Under the pieces are notes generated by a model that saw only the letters and a list, made by a program, of their open reading frames with translations, was not told where the DNA came from and did not search any database. From NCBI RefSeq assembly GCF_007994735.1, contig NZ_VOIL01000001.1, positions 1,240,001 through 1,304,000 of the forward strand: a stretch of DNA of 64,000 bases. The letters are read 5' to 3'. Origin of the DNA: Nesterenkonia populi. Its GTDB lineage: Bacteria > Actinomycetota > Actinomycetes > Actinomycetales > Micrococcaceae. Positions 35,404 to 44,404 of the stretch are shown piece by piece (position 1 is the stretch's first letter; each line of letters starts with the position of its first letter). The position numbers and the translations under genes were made by a program.

Positions 35404-35814
35404 ATGGCACTCTCGGAGCGCGAGCAGCGTTTGCTGCAGGAGCTGGAGGAGCAGCTCCAGACCGAGGACCCCAGCTTCGCCAGCCAGCTCCAGGAGCCGG
35501 CCGGCGGACGGTTCAACGTGCGCAACCTGGTGCTCGGCCTGCTGCTCGCAGTGGGCGGCATCGGCGTGCTGCTGCTGGGCATCTACCAGCAGTGGATCCC
35601 GGTGGGCATCCTCGGCTTCATCCTGATGGGCCTGGGCGGCTACTTCGCCACCACCGGCGGCTCTGCCCAGGGCGAGGCCCCCGAGCAGGGCGGCAATGGC
35701 GGAAACGGGGGCGGCGGCGGAGGCGGCGGCCCTCGGAGCTCGACCCCCACTCCGTCCGGGGGCTTCATGACCTCGCTTGAGGAGAAGTGGGACCAGCGCC
35801 GCAACCAGTCCTGA
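35404..35814 (+). CDS. DUF3040 family membrane protein
   Basis: 136 residues. The N-terminal ALSEREQRLLQELEEQLQTEDPSFA is the signature of DUF3040, an actinobacterial family of unknown function; two transmembrane helices follow (about 44-62 and 66-84), then a Gly-rich tail. RBS TGAGGAGCA before ATG 35404; a candidate -10 TATAGA/TAGACT is at 35354-35361, giving a leader of about 40 nt. Often encoded just ahead of mraZ in actinobacteria, as here. Confidence 0.88.
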   Translation: MALSEREQRLLQELEEQLQTEDPSFASQLQEPAGGRFNVRNLVLGLLLAVGGIGVLLLGIYQQWIPVGILGFILMGLGGYFATTGGSAQGEAPEQGGNGGNGGGGGGGGPRSSTPTPSGGFMTSLEEKWDQRRNQS

Positions 35815-35837
35815 CCCCTCCACTCTCCACCACCTCA

Positions 35838-35866
35838 GAGCCCCTCCCGCGCGGAGGGGCTCTTTT
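35838..35866 (+). terminator. Rho-independent terminator after the DUF3040 gene
   Basis: GAGCCCCTCC (35838-35847) pairs perfectly with GGAGGGGCTC (35853-35862), 5-nt loop, followed by TTTT. Confidence 0.92.
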
Positions 35867-36056
35867 CATGCCCGCAGGGCACTGTGCGCCCCTCCGCCCT
35901 CCACCGGCTGCCCCACTTTGCTCCCCGCCGCGCCCCAACCGGCTGCTCCTGCGCAAAACTGCTGGTCAGAAACGGGCAGGGCGCAATGTTTCGCTGATCG
36001 GAAGCTGCTCCCGCGAGCCCCTGCATCACGCGGAACCGGTGGGAATGGTGGCACGG
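35867..36056. other. Intergenic stretch without recognisable gene
   Basis: Part of the 316-base gap between the DUF3040 gene and mraZ. C-rich on the plus strand with no convincing start/RBS pair; I see no gene, tRNA or strong hairpin here. The mraZ control region follows directly. Confidence 0.6.
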
Positions 36057-36090
36057 TGGGGGAAAGTGGAGTAAAGTGGAGCGCGATGGG
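36057..36090 (+). promoter_or_regulatory. MraZ-box direct repeats and overlapping -10 of mraZ
   Basis: TGG cores start at 36057, 36067, 36077 and 36087, an exact 10-bp period (TGGGG, TGGAG, TGGAG, TGGGA). This is the layout of MraZ operators, whose ring-shaped octamer grips evenly spaced TGGGN repeats. TAAAGT (36072-36077) inside the repeats is a fitting -10, so bound MraZ would block its own promoter. An isolated TGG at 36049 and TGGG at 36040 lie off-register. Confidence 0.75.
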
Positions 36091-36130
36091 AAGACGAGAC
36101 CCCTGATCGACGAAGCGTGGAGGTGGGTGC

Positions 36131-36562
36131 ATGTTCCTCGGCACTCACAGCCCTCGCCTCGACGAGAAGGGGCGCCTCATCCTGCCCGCCAAGTATCGGG
36201 ACCAGCTCGCGGACGGGCTGGTGCTGACTCGGGGGCAGGAGCGCTGCATCTACGTGTTCAGCACGGAGGAGTTCACCAACGTGCATCAGCAGATGCGCAA
36301 GGCGCCTCTGACCTCCCGTCAGGCACGCGACTACATCCGCGTGTTCCTCTCCGGGGCCTCAGACGAGACCCCGGACAAGCAGGGCAGGATCACCATCCCG
36401 CCCGGTCTGCGGGAATACGCCGGCCTGGACCGCGAGGTCACAGTCATCGGCGCGGGAGACCGCGCTGAGATCTGGGACACCACGGCCTGGAACTCCTACC
36501 TGGAGGAGAAGGAGAGCGAGTTCTCATCCACCGATGAGGAAGCGATCCCCGGACTCTTCTAG
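36131..36562 (+). CDS. mraZ: Transcriptional regulator MraZ
   Basis: 143-residue AbrB-fold DNA-binding protein with two SpoVT-like halves; each half has the DxxxR-type motif ([17 protein letters not shown] at about 10-26 and [15 protein letters not shown] at about 79-93). MraZ represses the dcw operon, including its own gene, through direct repeats such as those at 36057-36090. RBS GGAGG (36119-36123) seven bases before ATG 36131. First gene of the division and cell-wall cluster. Confidence 0.95.
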   Translation: MFLGTHSPRLDEKGRLILPAKYRDQLADGLVLTRGQERCIYVFSTEEFTNVHQQMRKAPLTSRQARDYIRVFLSGASDETPDKQGRITIPPGLREYAGLDREVTVIGAGDRAEIWDTTAWNSYLEEKESEFSSTDEEAIPGLF

Positions 36563-36569
36563 GAATGAA

Positions 36570-36695
36570 TATGAGAGCACACGGTTTTTGGGCCAGCTCT
36601 CCTGCCGCCCGGCACCACCTGACTTCTCTTCCCCGATGTCAGGCGGAGTCGGAGCGGAAGGGGAGCTGGCTCAAGAAAGTTCACGCCACGGGAGG
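36570..36695 (+). ncRNA. Structured leader before rsmH, candidate mraW RNA element
   Basis: The 137 bases between mraZ and rsmH can fold: GCCAGCTC (36592-36599) pairs with GAGCTGGC (36663-36670), enclosing GCCGCCCGGC-type and CCTGAC/GTCAGG (36618-36623 with 36638-36643) stems. The mraW RNA motif is a known conserved actinobacterial structure located exactly upstream of mraW/rsmH. Position and nested stems fit; I could not align it to the consensus, so membership is inference. Boundaries are approximate. Confidence 0.5.
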
Positions 36696-36699
36696 TCCT

Positions 36700-37704
36700 A
36701 TGGTCAGCGCCGAACCACGCGCCGCCGGCGACCGTCACACCCCCGTGATGCTCCGCCGCTGCATGGAGCTGCTCACCGAGCACCTCTCCTCCGATGACGC
36801 TGATGCGGTCCTCATCGATGCCACCCTCGGCATGGGAGGCCACACTGAGGCGCTCCTCGAAGCCCACCCCGCCGCCACCGTCATCGGCATCGACCGCGAC
36901 CCCCAGGCACACCGCATCGCAGGCAGACGCCTCGCCCGCTTCGGGGATCGGTTCCAGCCGGTCCGTGCCGTCTACGACAGCCTCCCGCGCATCGCCGAGG
37001 AGCTGAGCCCCAATCAGCAGATCAAGGGCATCCTCTTCGACCTCGGAGTCTCCTCGCTGCAGCTGGACGAGGCAGACCGCGGCTTCGCCTACTCCTACGA
37101 CGCTCCGCTCGACATGCGGATGAACGCCGCCGAAGACTCCGAGGACCCCACCGCCGCTGAGCTCCTCGCCGAGATCAGCGAGGACGAGCTGCGACGCATC
37201 CTCAGAGCCTACGGAGAGGAGAGATTCGCAGGGCGCATCGCCCGGCGCATCGTCGAACAGCGGAACGTCCAGGGGCTGACTACCACCAAGCAGCTCGCCG
37301 ACGTCGTCGACTCCGCCGTGCCCGCCGCGGCCAAACGAACCGGCGGCCACCCCGCCAAACGGACCTTCCAGGCCGTCCGGATCGCCGTGAACCAGGAGCT
37401 TGACGTGCTTGAAGCAGCCCTGCCCGCGGCCTGCGACGCCGTCGCCCTCGGCGGCCGGGTCGCGGTGCTCAGCTACCACTCGTTGGAGGACCGACTCACC
37501 AAGCAGGCCTTCGCCCAGCGGACCACCTCATCCGCCCCCCTCGGGCTTCCCGTGGAGCTCGAGGAGCACAAGCCCACCTTCCGCAGCCTCACCCGCGGGG
37601 CCGAGACCCCTGCGGCGGAGGAGACCGCCACCAACCCCCGGGCCGCCTCCGCCAAGCTGCGGGCGGCAGAGAAGATCAGACTCACGGCAAGGAGCACCGC
37701 ATGA
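36700..37704 (+). CDS. rsmH: 16S rRNA (cytosine1402-N4)-methyltransferase RsmH (MraW)
   Basis: 334-residue SAM-dependent methyltransferase of 16S rRNA C1402. Opening HTPVMLRRCMELL, SAM-binding IDATLGMGGHTEALL, VIGIDRDPQAH, GILFDLGVSSLQLDEADRGF and RGRVAVLSYHSLEDR-like (VAVLSYHSLEDRLTK) are all characteristic. ATG 36700 is chosen since GGGAGG precedes it; the frame is open from 36565, but that part overlaps the structured leader and reads as non-protein. Stop overlaps the ftsL start (ATGA). Confidence 0.94.
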   Translation: MVSAEPRAAGDRHTPVMLRRCMELLTEHLSSDDADAVLIDATLGMGGHTEALLEAHPAATVIGIDRDPQAHRIAGRRLARFGDRFQPVRAVYDSLPRIAEELSPNQQIKGILFDLGVSSLQLDEADRGFAYSYDAPLDMRMNAAEDSEDPTAAELLAEISEDELRRILRAYGEERFAGRIARRIVEQRNVQGLTTTKQLADVVDSAVPAAAKRTGGHPAKRTFQAVRIAVNQELDVLEAALPAACDAVALGGRVAVLSYHSLEDRLTKQAFAQRTTSSAPLGLPVELEEHKPTFRSLTRGAETPAAEETATNPRAASAKLRAAEKIRLTARSTA

Positions 37705-38312
37705 GCGTCCAGCCGGTCGGCGGCCTCCGCCAGAGCGACAGCACCCAGGACAGCGGGGCAGGGAAGCGCCCCAGCCTCAAAGCGCTGCCGAAGGTGAGAC
37801 GCCGCCAGCGCGGCATGATCGCAGGCGCGATCGTCCTGCTCGCCGCAGCGCTTGCCGCCGTCCTCGGGGTGAACATCCACGTGGCCAACAGTCAGTACCA
37901 GGTGGTCCAGATGCAGAACGAGCACCGCACCCTGGTCCAGCAGAACCAGGCACTCACCCAGCAGGTCCAGCACCGCGAGTCCCCGCAGACCCTGGCGGAC
38001 TCCGCCGTCGGCCTCGGGCTCGTCATGCCCGCCGCCGCGGGCACCATCGACGCCGCCACCGGCGAGGTCGTCTCCGAGGGCGAGGCCGCCGAGCGCGGCG
38101 ACCAGCCGACCAGCTTCGTGGACGCCGCCGCCGCCCCCGGCGGAGAGCCCGCCGCCAGCACAGATGTCTCTGAGTACGCCGCAGAGGCCCCCAGCGGCCT
38201 CCTCGGCACCGGCGCGTTGAACACGCTCAGCCACGGGCCCACCAGTGACAATGATCAGGGTGAGCAGGATCTCCACGAGGGGCACATCCCGGCCCCCTCG
38301 CTGAGCAACTGA
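37701..38312 (+). CDS. ftsL: FtsL-like septum protein with long C-terminal tail
   Basis: 203 residues. Basic cytosolic N-terminus (KVRRRQRG), one transmembrane helix (about 39-58) and a coiled-coil VVQMQNEHRTLVQQNQALTQQVQ, the FtsL/DivIC architecture, in the usual place between rsmH and ftsI. It ends in an Ala/Gly/Glu-rich tail of about 95 residues not found in short FtsL proteins such as E. coli (121 aa); actinobacterial versions are often longer. Sequence conservation in the family is low, so the call rests on topology and position. Confidence 0.8.
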   Translation: MSVQPVGGLRQSDSTQDSGAGKRPSLKALPKVRRRQRGMIAGAIVLLAAALAAVLGVNIHVANSQYQVVQMQNEHRTLVQQNQALTQQVQHRESPQTLADSAVGLGLVMPAAAGTIDAATGEVVSEGEAAERGDQPTSFVDAAAAPGGEPAASTDVSEYAAEAPSGLLGTGALNTLSHGPTSDNDQGEQDLHEGHIPAPSLSN

Positions 38313-38374
38313 CCCTCACGCCAGCCGCACCACCGCCGACTGACGAGCAGAACTGAAAGGCCGCCCCCGCTCCC

Positions 38375-40192
38375 ATGGCAGCGCAGTCCAAAAGCACCGA
38401 GCAGCAGGCCCGCAGCAAGCGGCTCTCCTTCCGTCTGCGCATCGGCCTGGCCGTGGCTCTGATGATGATGGTGCTGCTGGGCGGACGGCTCTTCCAGGTT
38501 CAAGGCCTGGACATGGACGGGCACGCCCAGGAAGCCGTCTCCGAGCGGCTGCGCACCGTGCCGCTGCCCGCTGAGCGCGGCGACATCCTCGACACCGAAG
38601 GGCGAGTCATGGCCTCCTCGGTGGAGCGCTACGACATCGTCGTCGACCCCCGCCTGACCGAGGACTACACCGTCTACGACGAGGACTCCGGCCTGCGCCT
38701 GCCCATCACCGTGCGGGAGACCGCTGAGGAGCTCGCCCGGATCCTCGAGTCCGACGCTGATGACATCGAAGAGCGGATGACCCGCGACCCCGAGGAATAC
38801 CACTGGGTGCCGCTGGCCCGCTCGGTCACCCCCGAGCAGCGTTCCCAGGTGATGGAGCTTCAGGCGCCCGGCATCTCCGCCGAGCCGCAGTCGGCCCGCA
38901 CCTACCCGGCAGGGCCGGTGGCAGGATCCATCGTTGGGTTCGTCGGCTCCGACGGGCCCCTGGAAGGTGTCGAGGCCGTCCACGACGAGCAGCTCACCGG
39001 TGAGGACGGTGAGCGGATCTACGAGGTCGGTGCCGACGGCGTCCGCATCCCCACCGCCACCTACGAGGACATCCCCGCCGAGGACGGTCAGGACGTCCGG
39101 CTGACCATCGACCAGGACCTGCAGTGGTTCGCCCAGGAGTCCATCGCCTCCAAGGCCAATACGTACAACGCCCAGTGGGGCAACGCCACCGTGGTGGACC
39201 TGCGAGAGGGCAGCGAGGGCGAGATCCTCGCCATGGCCGACTCCGGCCTCGTGGACCCCTCCGCCCCGGGGGAGGCCGACGAGCTCTTCCGGACGCCGCT
39301 CGCCCTGGCCCAGAGCTTCGAGCCCGGCTCGGTCGGCAAGACCATCACCTTCGCCGCCGCGCTGGAGGAGGGCGTCGTGGATCCTGAGAGCAGCTTCAGC
39401 GTGGGGGACCGCCACACCGTCGACGGCGAGACCATCCAGAACGCCACCCGCCACGAACAGTTCGACATGACCACTGCCGGCATCTACGCCCGGTCCTACA
39501 ACACCGGCACCGTGATGATCGGCGACGAGCTCTCCGAGCAGCAGCGCTACGACTGGATGCAGAAGGCGGGCCTCGGCCAGCCGATCGACATCGGCCTCGG
39601 CATCGAGGGCCAGGGAACCCTGCGGCCGCCGGAGGAGTGGGACAACCGCCAGCCGCTCTCCACCCAGTTCGGCCAGGGCTATGAGACCACCGTGCTGCAC
39701 AACGTGCAGATGCACGCGATGCTCGCCACGGACGGGGTGAACCACCCGCTGCGGATCGTGGACTCCTACGTGGACCCGGACGGCACCGAGCACCCCGTGG
39801 AGACCGAGGCTGAGCGGGTCTTCTCCTCCGAGACCTCCGAGGACATGCTGCGGCTGATGGAGGGCGTCGTCGACTACGGCACCGGGCAGGGCGCCCAGAT
39901 CGAGGGGTACCGGGTCGGCGGCAAGACCGGCACCGCCCAGGCCGCGGGAGAAGGCGGAGGGTTCGACGGCTACACCATCAGCTTCGTCGGCGTCGCCCCC
40001 GTCGAGGACCCGCAGTTCCTCACCTCCATCACCATCCACCGTCCCAGCGGCCAGTACGGGGACTGGGATCTCTCCGACACCTTCCAGGAGATCATGGAGC
40101 ACACCCTCTCCAGCTACGAGGTCCCGCCCACCGACGACGAGTCCGGCGCCTATGATGGTTTCGTGGGCGAACGACAGGACTACCCGTGGTGA
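38375..40192 (+). CDS. ftsI: Division-specific penicillin-binding protein FtsI (PBP3, class B)
   Basis: 605-residue transpeptidase of septal peptidoglycan. Short cytosolic N-terminus, membrane anchor (about 21-41, LRIGLAVALMMMVLLGGRLF), the PBP dimer domain with LPAERGDILD, then the transpeptidase: SxxK is SVGK at 319-322, SxN is SYN at 374-376, KTG(T) at 517-520. Typical actinobacterial FtsI sequence FEPGSVGK. It follows ftsL after 62 bases with no clear hairpin. Stop TGA overlaps the double GTG start of murE. Confidence 0.94.
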   Translation: MAAQSKSTEQQARSKRLSFRLRIGLAVALMMMVLLGGRLFQVQGLDMDGHAQEAVSERLRTVPLPAERGDILDTEGRVMASSVERYDIVVDPRLTEDYTVYDEDSGLRLPITVRETAEELARILESDADDIEERMTRDPEEYHWVPLARSVTPEQRSQVMELQAPGISAEPQSARTYPAGPVAGSIVGFVGSDGPLEGVEAVHDEQLTGEDGERIYEVGADGVRIPTATYEDIPAEDGQDVRLTIDQDLQWFAQESIASKANTYNAQWGNATVVDLREGSEGEILAMADSGLVDPSAPGEADELFRTPLALAQSFEPGSVGKTITFAAALEEGVVDPESSFSVGDRHTVDGETIQNATRHEQFDMTTAGIYARSYNTGTVMIGDELSEQQRYDWMQKAGLGQPIDIGLGIEGQGTLRPPEEWDNRQPLSTQFGQGYETTVLHNVQMHAMLATDGVNHPLRIVDSYVDPDGTEHPVETEAERVFSSETSEDMLRLMEGVVDYGTGQGAQIEGYRVGGKTGTAQAAGEGGGFDGYTISFVGVAPVEDPQFLTSITIHRPSGQYGDWDLSDTFQEIMEHTLSSYEVPPTDDESGAYDGFVGERQDYPW

Positions 40193-41856
40193 GAGAAGGC
40201 GCGCTGGCCGCCACGGTCAGCGACCTGGTGGAGCATCTCACCAGTGAGGGACACGACCCCATCCTCAGCCCCAGCTCCGGGGCCGCGGAGCAGATCCGGC
40301 TGACCGGCGCCGGGATGAGGCCGCAGCAGATCCAGTCCGGCGACCTCTTCATCGCCGTCCGAGGCGCCCGCGCTCACGGAGCCGACTTCATCGACGACGC
40401 CGCCCGGTCCGGTGCGGCCGCCGTCCTCACCGACGCCGCCGGGATGGCCAAAGTCCGGGACGCGCTGGGCTACAGCATCCCGGTGATCGAGGTGGACCGG
40501 GTGCGCGACGCCGCAGGTCCGGCCGCCGCAGTCATCTACGGCACCACCGCCACCTCGGATCCGTCCCTGTTCGGGGTGACCGGCACCAACGGGAAGACCA
40601 CCACCACCTACTTCCTGCGCTCCCTGCTCTCCGCGGTGCTCGCCCCCCAAGGCCGCAGCACCGGGCTGATCGGCACCATCGAGATCGCCGCGGGCGCCGC
40701 CCCGGAGACCTCGGAGCGGATCGCCTCCGATATGACCACCCCCGAGGCGCCGGCTCTGCACGGCCTGATGCACCGGTTCCGTGCGGAGAACGTGGCCGCC
40801 GCGGCGATGGAGGTCTCCAGCCACGCGATCAGCTACAAGCGGATATCCGGGCTGCACTTCGACGTGGCCGGCTTCACCAACCTCACCCAGGACCACCTGG
40901 ACCTCCATGGCGGCATGGAGGAGTACTACGCGGCCAAGGCAGAGCTGTTCTCCCGGTCCCGGACCCGCACCAGCGTGATCACCGTGGATGACTCCTGGGG
41001 CCATCGGATGGCAGCCGAAGCAACCGGCCGGGTCATCACCCTGGCCACCACGGGCACTCCGACGGACGCGCACTGGTCGGTCACTGACGTTGAGCCATCC
41101 GGCCTCGGCAGCGCGTTCACTCTGAGCAGCACGCACACAGGGGAGCGCATCCGCACCTCAACCGCTCTGCCGGGAGACTTCAATGTCTCCAACGCAGCCC
41201 TGGCCGCCGTCATGGTGCTGGAGGCGGCTGCGGACCCTGAGCGGCCGCAGGTGTTCGCACGGGGCGAGGTGGTCCGCGCGCTCCAGGAGCAGCGGCCCTT
41301 CGACGTCGCCGTTCCCGGCCGGATGCAGGTGGTCTGTCGGCAGCCGGCGGCCATCGTGGACTTCGCGCACAACCCGGACGCGATGATCCGAGCACTGCAG
41401 GCCGTCCGCGGTCCGGAGCGCACCGGCAGGCTGATCCTGGTGATCGGCGCCGCGGGGGAGCGGGACGTCAGCAAGCGCCCCACCATGGGTGCGATCGCCG
41501 CCCGCATGGCCGACCATGTGATCATCAGCGACGATGACCCCCACGGTGAGGACCCCGCCGAGATCCGCGCCGGGCTGCTCGACGGCGCCCGGGATGCCAT
41601 CAGCGGCGGTGACCTCAGCACTCACCTGGAGGAGGTCGTTCCGCGCGCGGCCGCGGTGCAGGCCGCCGTGGACGCCGCAGGGCCCGAGGACACGATCCTG
41701 CTGGCCGGCCGCGGCCACGAGGACCACCAGGATGTGGCCGGGGAGCGGGTCGACGTCGACGACCGGGTCGAGCTGGCGCGTGCCCTGACAGAGCGCGGCT
41801 TCCCATGCAGCGGGTTTGCCCCGGGGTCGGATTCAGGGCAGGGTGTCGGCTCATGA
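40186..41856 (+). CDS. murE: UDP-N-acetylmuramoyl-tripeptide synthase MurE (probably L-lysine-adding)
   Basis: 556-residue Mur ligase adding the third amino acid to UDP-MurNAc-L-Ala-D-Glu in the cytosol. ATP loop VTGTNGKTTTTYF, the TTPEAPALHGLM stretch and the EVSSHAI motif identify MurE. In meso-DAP enzymes the substrate motif is DNPR; here the corresponding site reads DDDPHGEDP, i.e. Arg replaced by His, arguing for L-Lys as substrate, as in the Lys-type walls of many Micrococcaceae. That specificity is inference. GTG start at 40186 (or 40189) overlaps ftsI. Coupled to murF by ATGA. Confidence 0.92.
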   Translation: MVREGALAATVSDLVEHLTSEGHDPILSPSSGAAEQIRLTGAGMRPQQIQSGDLFIAVRGARAHGADFIDDAARSGAAAVLTDAAGMAKVRDALGYSIPVIEVDRVRDAAGPAAAVIYGTTATSDPSLFGVTGTNGKTTTTYFLRSLLSAVLAPQGRSTGLIGTIEIAAGAAPETSERIASDMTTPEAPALHGLMHRFRAENVAAAAMEVSSHAISYKRISGLHFDVAGFTNLTQDHLDLHGGMEEYYAAKAELFSRSRTRTSVITVDDSWGHRMAAEATGRVITLATTGTPTDAHWSVTDVEPSGLGSAFTLSSTHTGERIRTSTALPGDFNVSNAALAAVMVLEAAADPERPQVFARGEVVRALQEQRPFDVAVPGRMQVVCRQPAAIVDFAHNPDAMIRALQAVRGPERTGRLILVIGAAGERDVSKRPTMGAIAARMADHVIISDDDPHGEDPAEIRAGLLDGARDAISGGDLSTHLEEVVPRAAAVQAAVDAAGPEDTILLAGRGHEDHQDVAGERVDVDDRVELARALTERGFPCSGFAPGSDSGQGVGS

Positions 41857-43298
41857 TCGCGCTCACCGCAGCAGAGATCGCCTCAGCAGTCGGCGGCCGC
41901 CTCCGCGGCGTCCCCGCCCCTGAGTCGCTGACCGTCACCCACGCGGACACGGATTCCCGCAGCATGCGGGCAGACTCCCTGTTCATCGCCAAGCCCGGCG
42001 AGACCACCGACGGCCACCTGTTCATCGACTCGGCGCTCGAGGCCGGAGCCGTCCTCGTGCTCGCCGAGCGTGACACCCAAAGCGGCGCCGGAGACCCTCA
42101 CCCGGCTGTCATCGTCGATGACGTCGTCACCGCGATGGGCTCGCTGGCCTCGGAGATCGTCCGCCGCATCCGCGCACACTCCGAGACCACCGTCATCGGA
42201 ATCACCGGCTCGGCCGGGAAGACCACCGCCAAGGACCTGCTGAAGACGCTCCTCGAAGCCGAAGGGCCCACTGCGGCGCCCCAGGGCTCCTACAACGGCG
42301 AGGTCGGCGTGCCGCTGACGATCTTCACCGCGGAGCTGGGCACCCGGTACCTCGTGGTGGAGATGGGAGCGGACGCGCCCGGCAATATTGCTCAGCTGTG
42401 CGAGATGGTCCGCCCAGACATCGGCGTGGTGCTGATGGTCGGCTCCGCCCATGCCGGCAAGTTCGGAGGCGCGGACAGGATCGCCCGGACCAAGGGTGAG
42501 CTCGCCGAATGCGCCTCCGCGCACGTCATCCTCAACGCCGACGACACGCAGGTCGCCGCGATGGCTGAGCGCGCCGCGGCCCCCGTCACATGGTTCGGGG
42601 AGTCGCCCGATGCGGAGATCCAGGCGCAGGACGTCATCACCGACGCGGCCGGCCATCCGATCTTCACGCTGGCCCACCACGACTCCGACTCCGCCTCCTC
42701 CGAGGGATGGCGGATCACCAGCGGGCTGACCGGCGCCCACCACGTCACCAATCTGCTCGCCGCCGCTGCCGCCGCCCACCGGGCCGGCGCGGACCTGCAG
42801 AGCATCGCCGCCGCCCTCGACGGGCTCGGCCCTGCAAGCCGCTGGCGCATGGAGCGCACCGAGCGGGCCGACGGCGTCACCATCATCAACGACGCCTACA
42901 ACGCCAACCCGGAGTCCATGCGCGAGGCCCTGAAGACGCTCGCGCGCCTGGCCCGGCCCGAGGAGGGTCAGGACCGGCGAGCCGTCGCAGTCCTCGGTGC
43001 CATGCTGGAGCTCGGCGCGGAGCACAACATCGCCCACATCCGCACCGGGGAGACCGTGGTCCGGCTGAACATCGACCAGACCCTGGTGGTCGGCGACGAC
43101 GCCTACCCGCTCTACCGCGGCGCCGTGGCGGAGGGCTCCTGGAACGAGGAGGCCCACTGGGTGCCCACCGCCGAGGAGGCGGAGGCCTGGCTGCGGGAGA
43201 ACCTGCGCCCCGGGGACATCGTGCTGTTCAAGTCCTCCAACGGCGCAGGCCTTAGACTGCTGGGCGACCGTGTGGCCGGAAGGAAGGATGCCGAGTGA
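41853..43298 (+). CDS. murF: UDP-N-acetylmuramoyl-tripeptide-D-alanyl-D-alanine ligase MurF
   Basis: 481-residue Mur ligase that adds D-Ala-D-Ala to complete the UDP-MurNAc-pentapeptide. ATP loop GITGSAGKTTAKDLL, VGVPLTIF-type stretch NGEVGVPLTIF, and INDAYNANPESM identify it. ATG 41853 overlaps the murE stop; the extra in-frame codons upstream lie within murE. No ddl gene is in the cluster, so the dipeptide is made elsewhere. Stop overlaps the mraY GTG start. Confidence 0.94.
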   Translation: MIALTAAEIASAVGGRLRGVPAPESLTVTHADTDSRSMRADSLFIAKPGETTDGHLFIDSALEAGAVLVLAERDTQSGAGDPHPAVIVDDVVTAMGSLASEIVRRIRAHSETTVIGITGSAGKTTAKDLLKTLLEAEGPTAAPQGSYNGEVGVPLTIFTAELGTRYLVVEMGADAPGNIAQLCEMVRPDIGVVLMVGSAHAGKFGGADRIARTKGELAECASAHVILNADDTQVAAMAERAAAPVTWFGESPDAEIQAQDVITDAAGHPIFTLAHHDSDSASSEGWRITSGLTGAHHVTNLLAAAAAAHRAGADLQSIAAALDGLGPASRWRMERTERADGVTIINDAYNANPESMREALKTLARLARPEEGQDRRAVAVLGAMLELGAEHNIAHIRTGETVVRLNIDQTLVVGDDAYPLYRGAVAEGSWNEEAHWVPTAEEAEAWLRENLRPGDIVLFKSSNGAGLRLLGDRVAGRKDAE

Positions 43299-44404
43299 TC
43301 GCCGTCGTCATCGGTGCCATCCTGGGGCTGCTGCTGACCCTGTTCGGCACGCCCCTCTTCATCCGGTTCCTGGAGGGCCGGGGGTACGGCCAATTCATCC
43401 GTGACGACGGGCCCACCAGCCACCACGTCAAGCGGGGCACCCCCACGATGGGCGGTGCGGTGATCATCCTGGCGGTGCTGCTGGCCTACGGGATCTCCCA
43501 CGGCATCATGCTTCTCTTCGGCGAGCCCAACGCCGGGCCCACCGTCTCCGGTCTGCTCCTGCTGCTGCTGATGGTCGGCATGGGGATGGTCGGGTTCTTC
43601 GACGACGCCGCCAAGATCACCAAGAAGCAGTCCCTGGGGCTCGGCCCGTGGTCGAAGATCATCGGCCAGCTGAGCGTGGGCTCCGCCTTCGGCGTGATGG
43701 CGCTGCTGTTCCCCGACTCGCAGGGCCGGACCCCGGGCTCCACGATGGTGTCCTTCGCCCGGGAGATCCCCTGGCTGGACTTCGCCGTCTTCGGGACGAT
43801 CATCGGCGCGATCCTGTTCGTCATCTGGGCGAACCTCATCAACACTGCCGCCACGAACGCGGTGAATCTCACCGACGGGCTGGACGGCCTGGCCGCCGGC
43901 GCTGCCGGGATGCTCGCCGCCGCGTATACGATCATGTCGATCTGGCAGTACAACCAGTCCTGCGGCCGGGGCGGCTCGGTGGAGGCCGTCTGCTACGAAG
44001 TCCGCGACCCCATGGACCTGGCGATGCTCGCCGCCACGATCACCGGCGCGCTGATCGGGTTCCTCTGGTGGAACACCAAGCCGGCCAAGATCTTCATGGG
44101 CGACACCGGCTCGCTCGCCCTCGGCGGCGCCCTCGCCGGCTTCGCGATCCTCACTCACACCCAGCTGCTGTTCGTCATCCTGGGCGGGCTGTTCGTCATC
44201 ATCACCTGCTCGGTGATCCTTCAGGTCGGCTACTTCAAGCTCTCCGGCGGCAAGCGCATCTTCAAGATGGCGCCGCTGCAGCACCACTTTGAGCTCAAGG
44301 GCTGGGCCGAGGAGACCGTCGTGGTCCGCTTCTGGATCATCGCCGCCCTCTTCGTCGGCCTCGGCATGGCCATCTTCTACGGAGAGTGGGTGTTCACCCA
44401 GTGA
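43295..44404 (+). CDS. mraY: Phospho-N-acetylmuramoyl-pentapeptide transferase MraY
   Basis: 369-residue, about ten-helix membrane enzyme that transfers phospho-MurNAc-pentapeptide to undecaprenyl phosphate, giving lipid I. Conserved GTPTMGGAVIIL, GFFDDAAK (paired Asp), NLTDGLDGLA and FMGDTGSLALGG are all present, as is the late APLQHHFE-type motif. GTG start overlaps murF by 4 bases, and murD starts at its end in the same way. Confidence 0.95.
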   Translation: MIAVVIGAILGLLLTLFGTPLFIRFLEGRGYGQFIRDDGPTSHHVKRGTPTMGGAVIILAVLLAYGISHGIMLLFGEPNAGPTVSGLLLLLLMVGMGMVGFFDDAAKITKKQSLGLGPWSKIIGQLSVGSAFGVMALLFPDSQGRTPGSTMVSFAREIPWLDFAVFGTIIGAILFVIWANLINTAATNAVNLTDGLDGLAAGAAGMLAAAYTIMSIWQYNQSCGRGGSVEAVCYEVRDPMDLAMLAATITGALIGFLWWNTKPAKIFMGDTGSLALGGALAGFAILTHTQLLFVILGGLFVIITCSVILQVGYFKLSGGKRIFKMAPLQHHFELKGWAEETVVVRFWIIAALFVGLGMAIFYGEWVFTQ

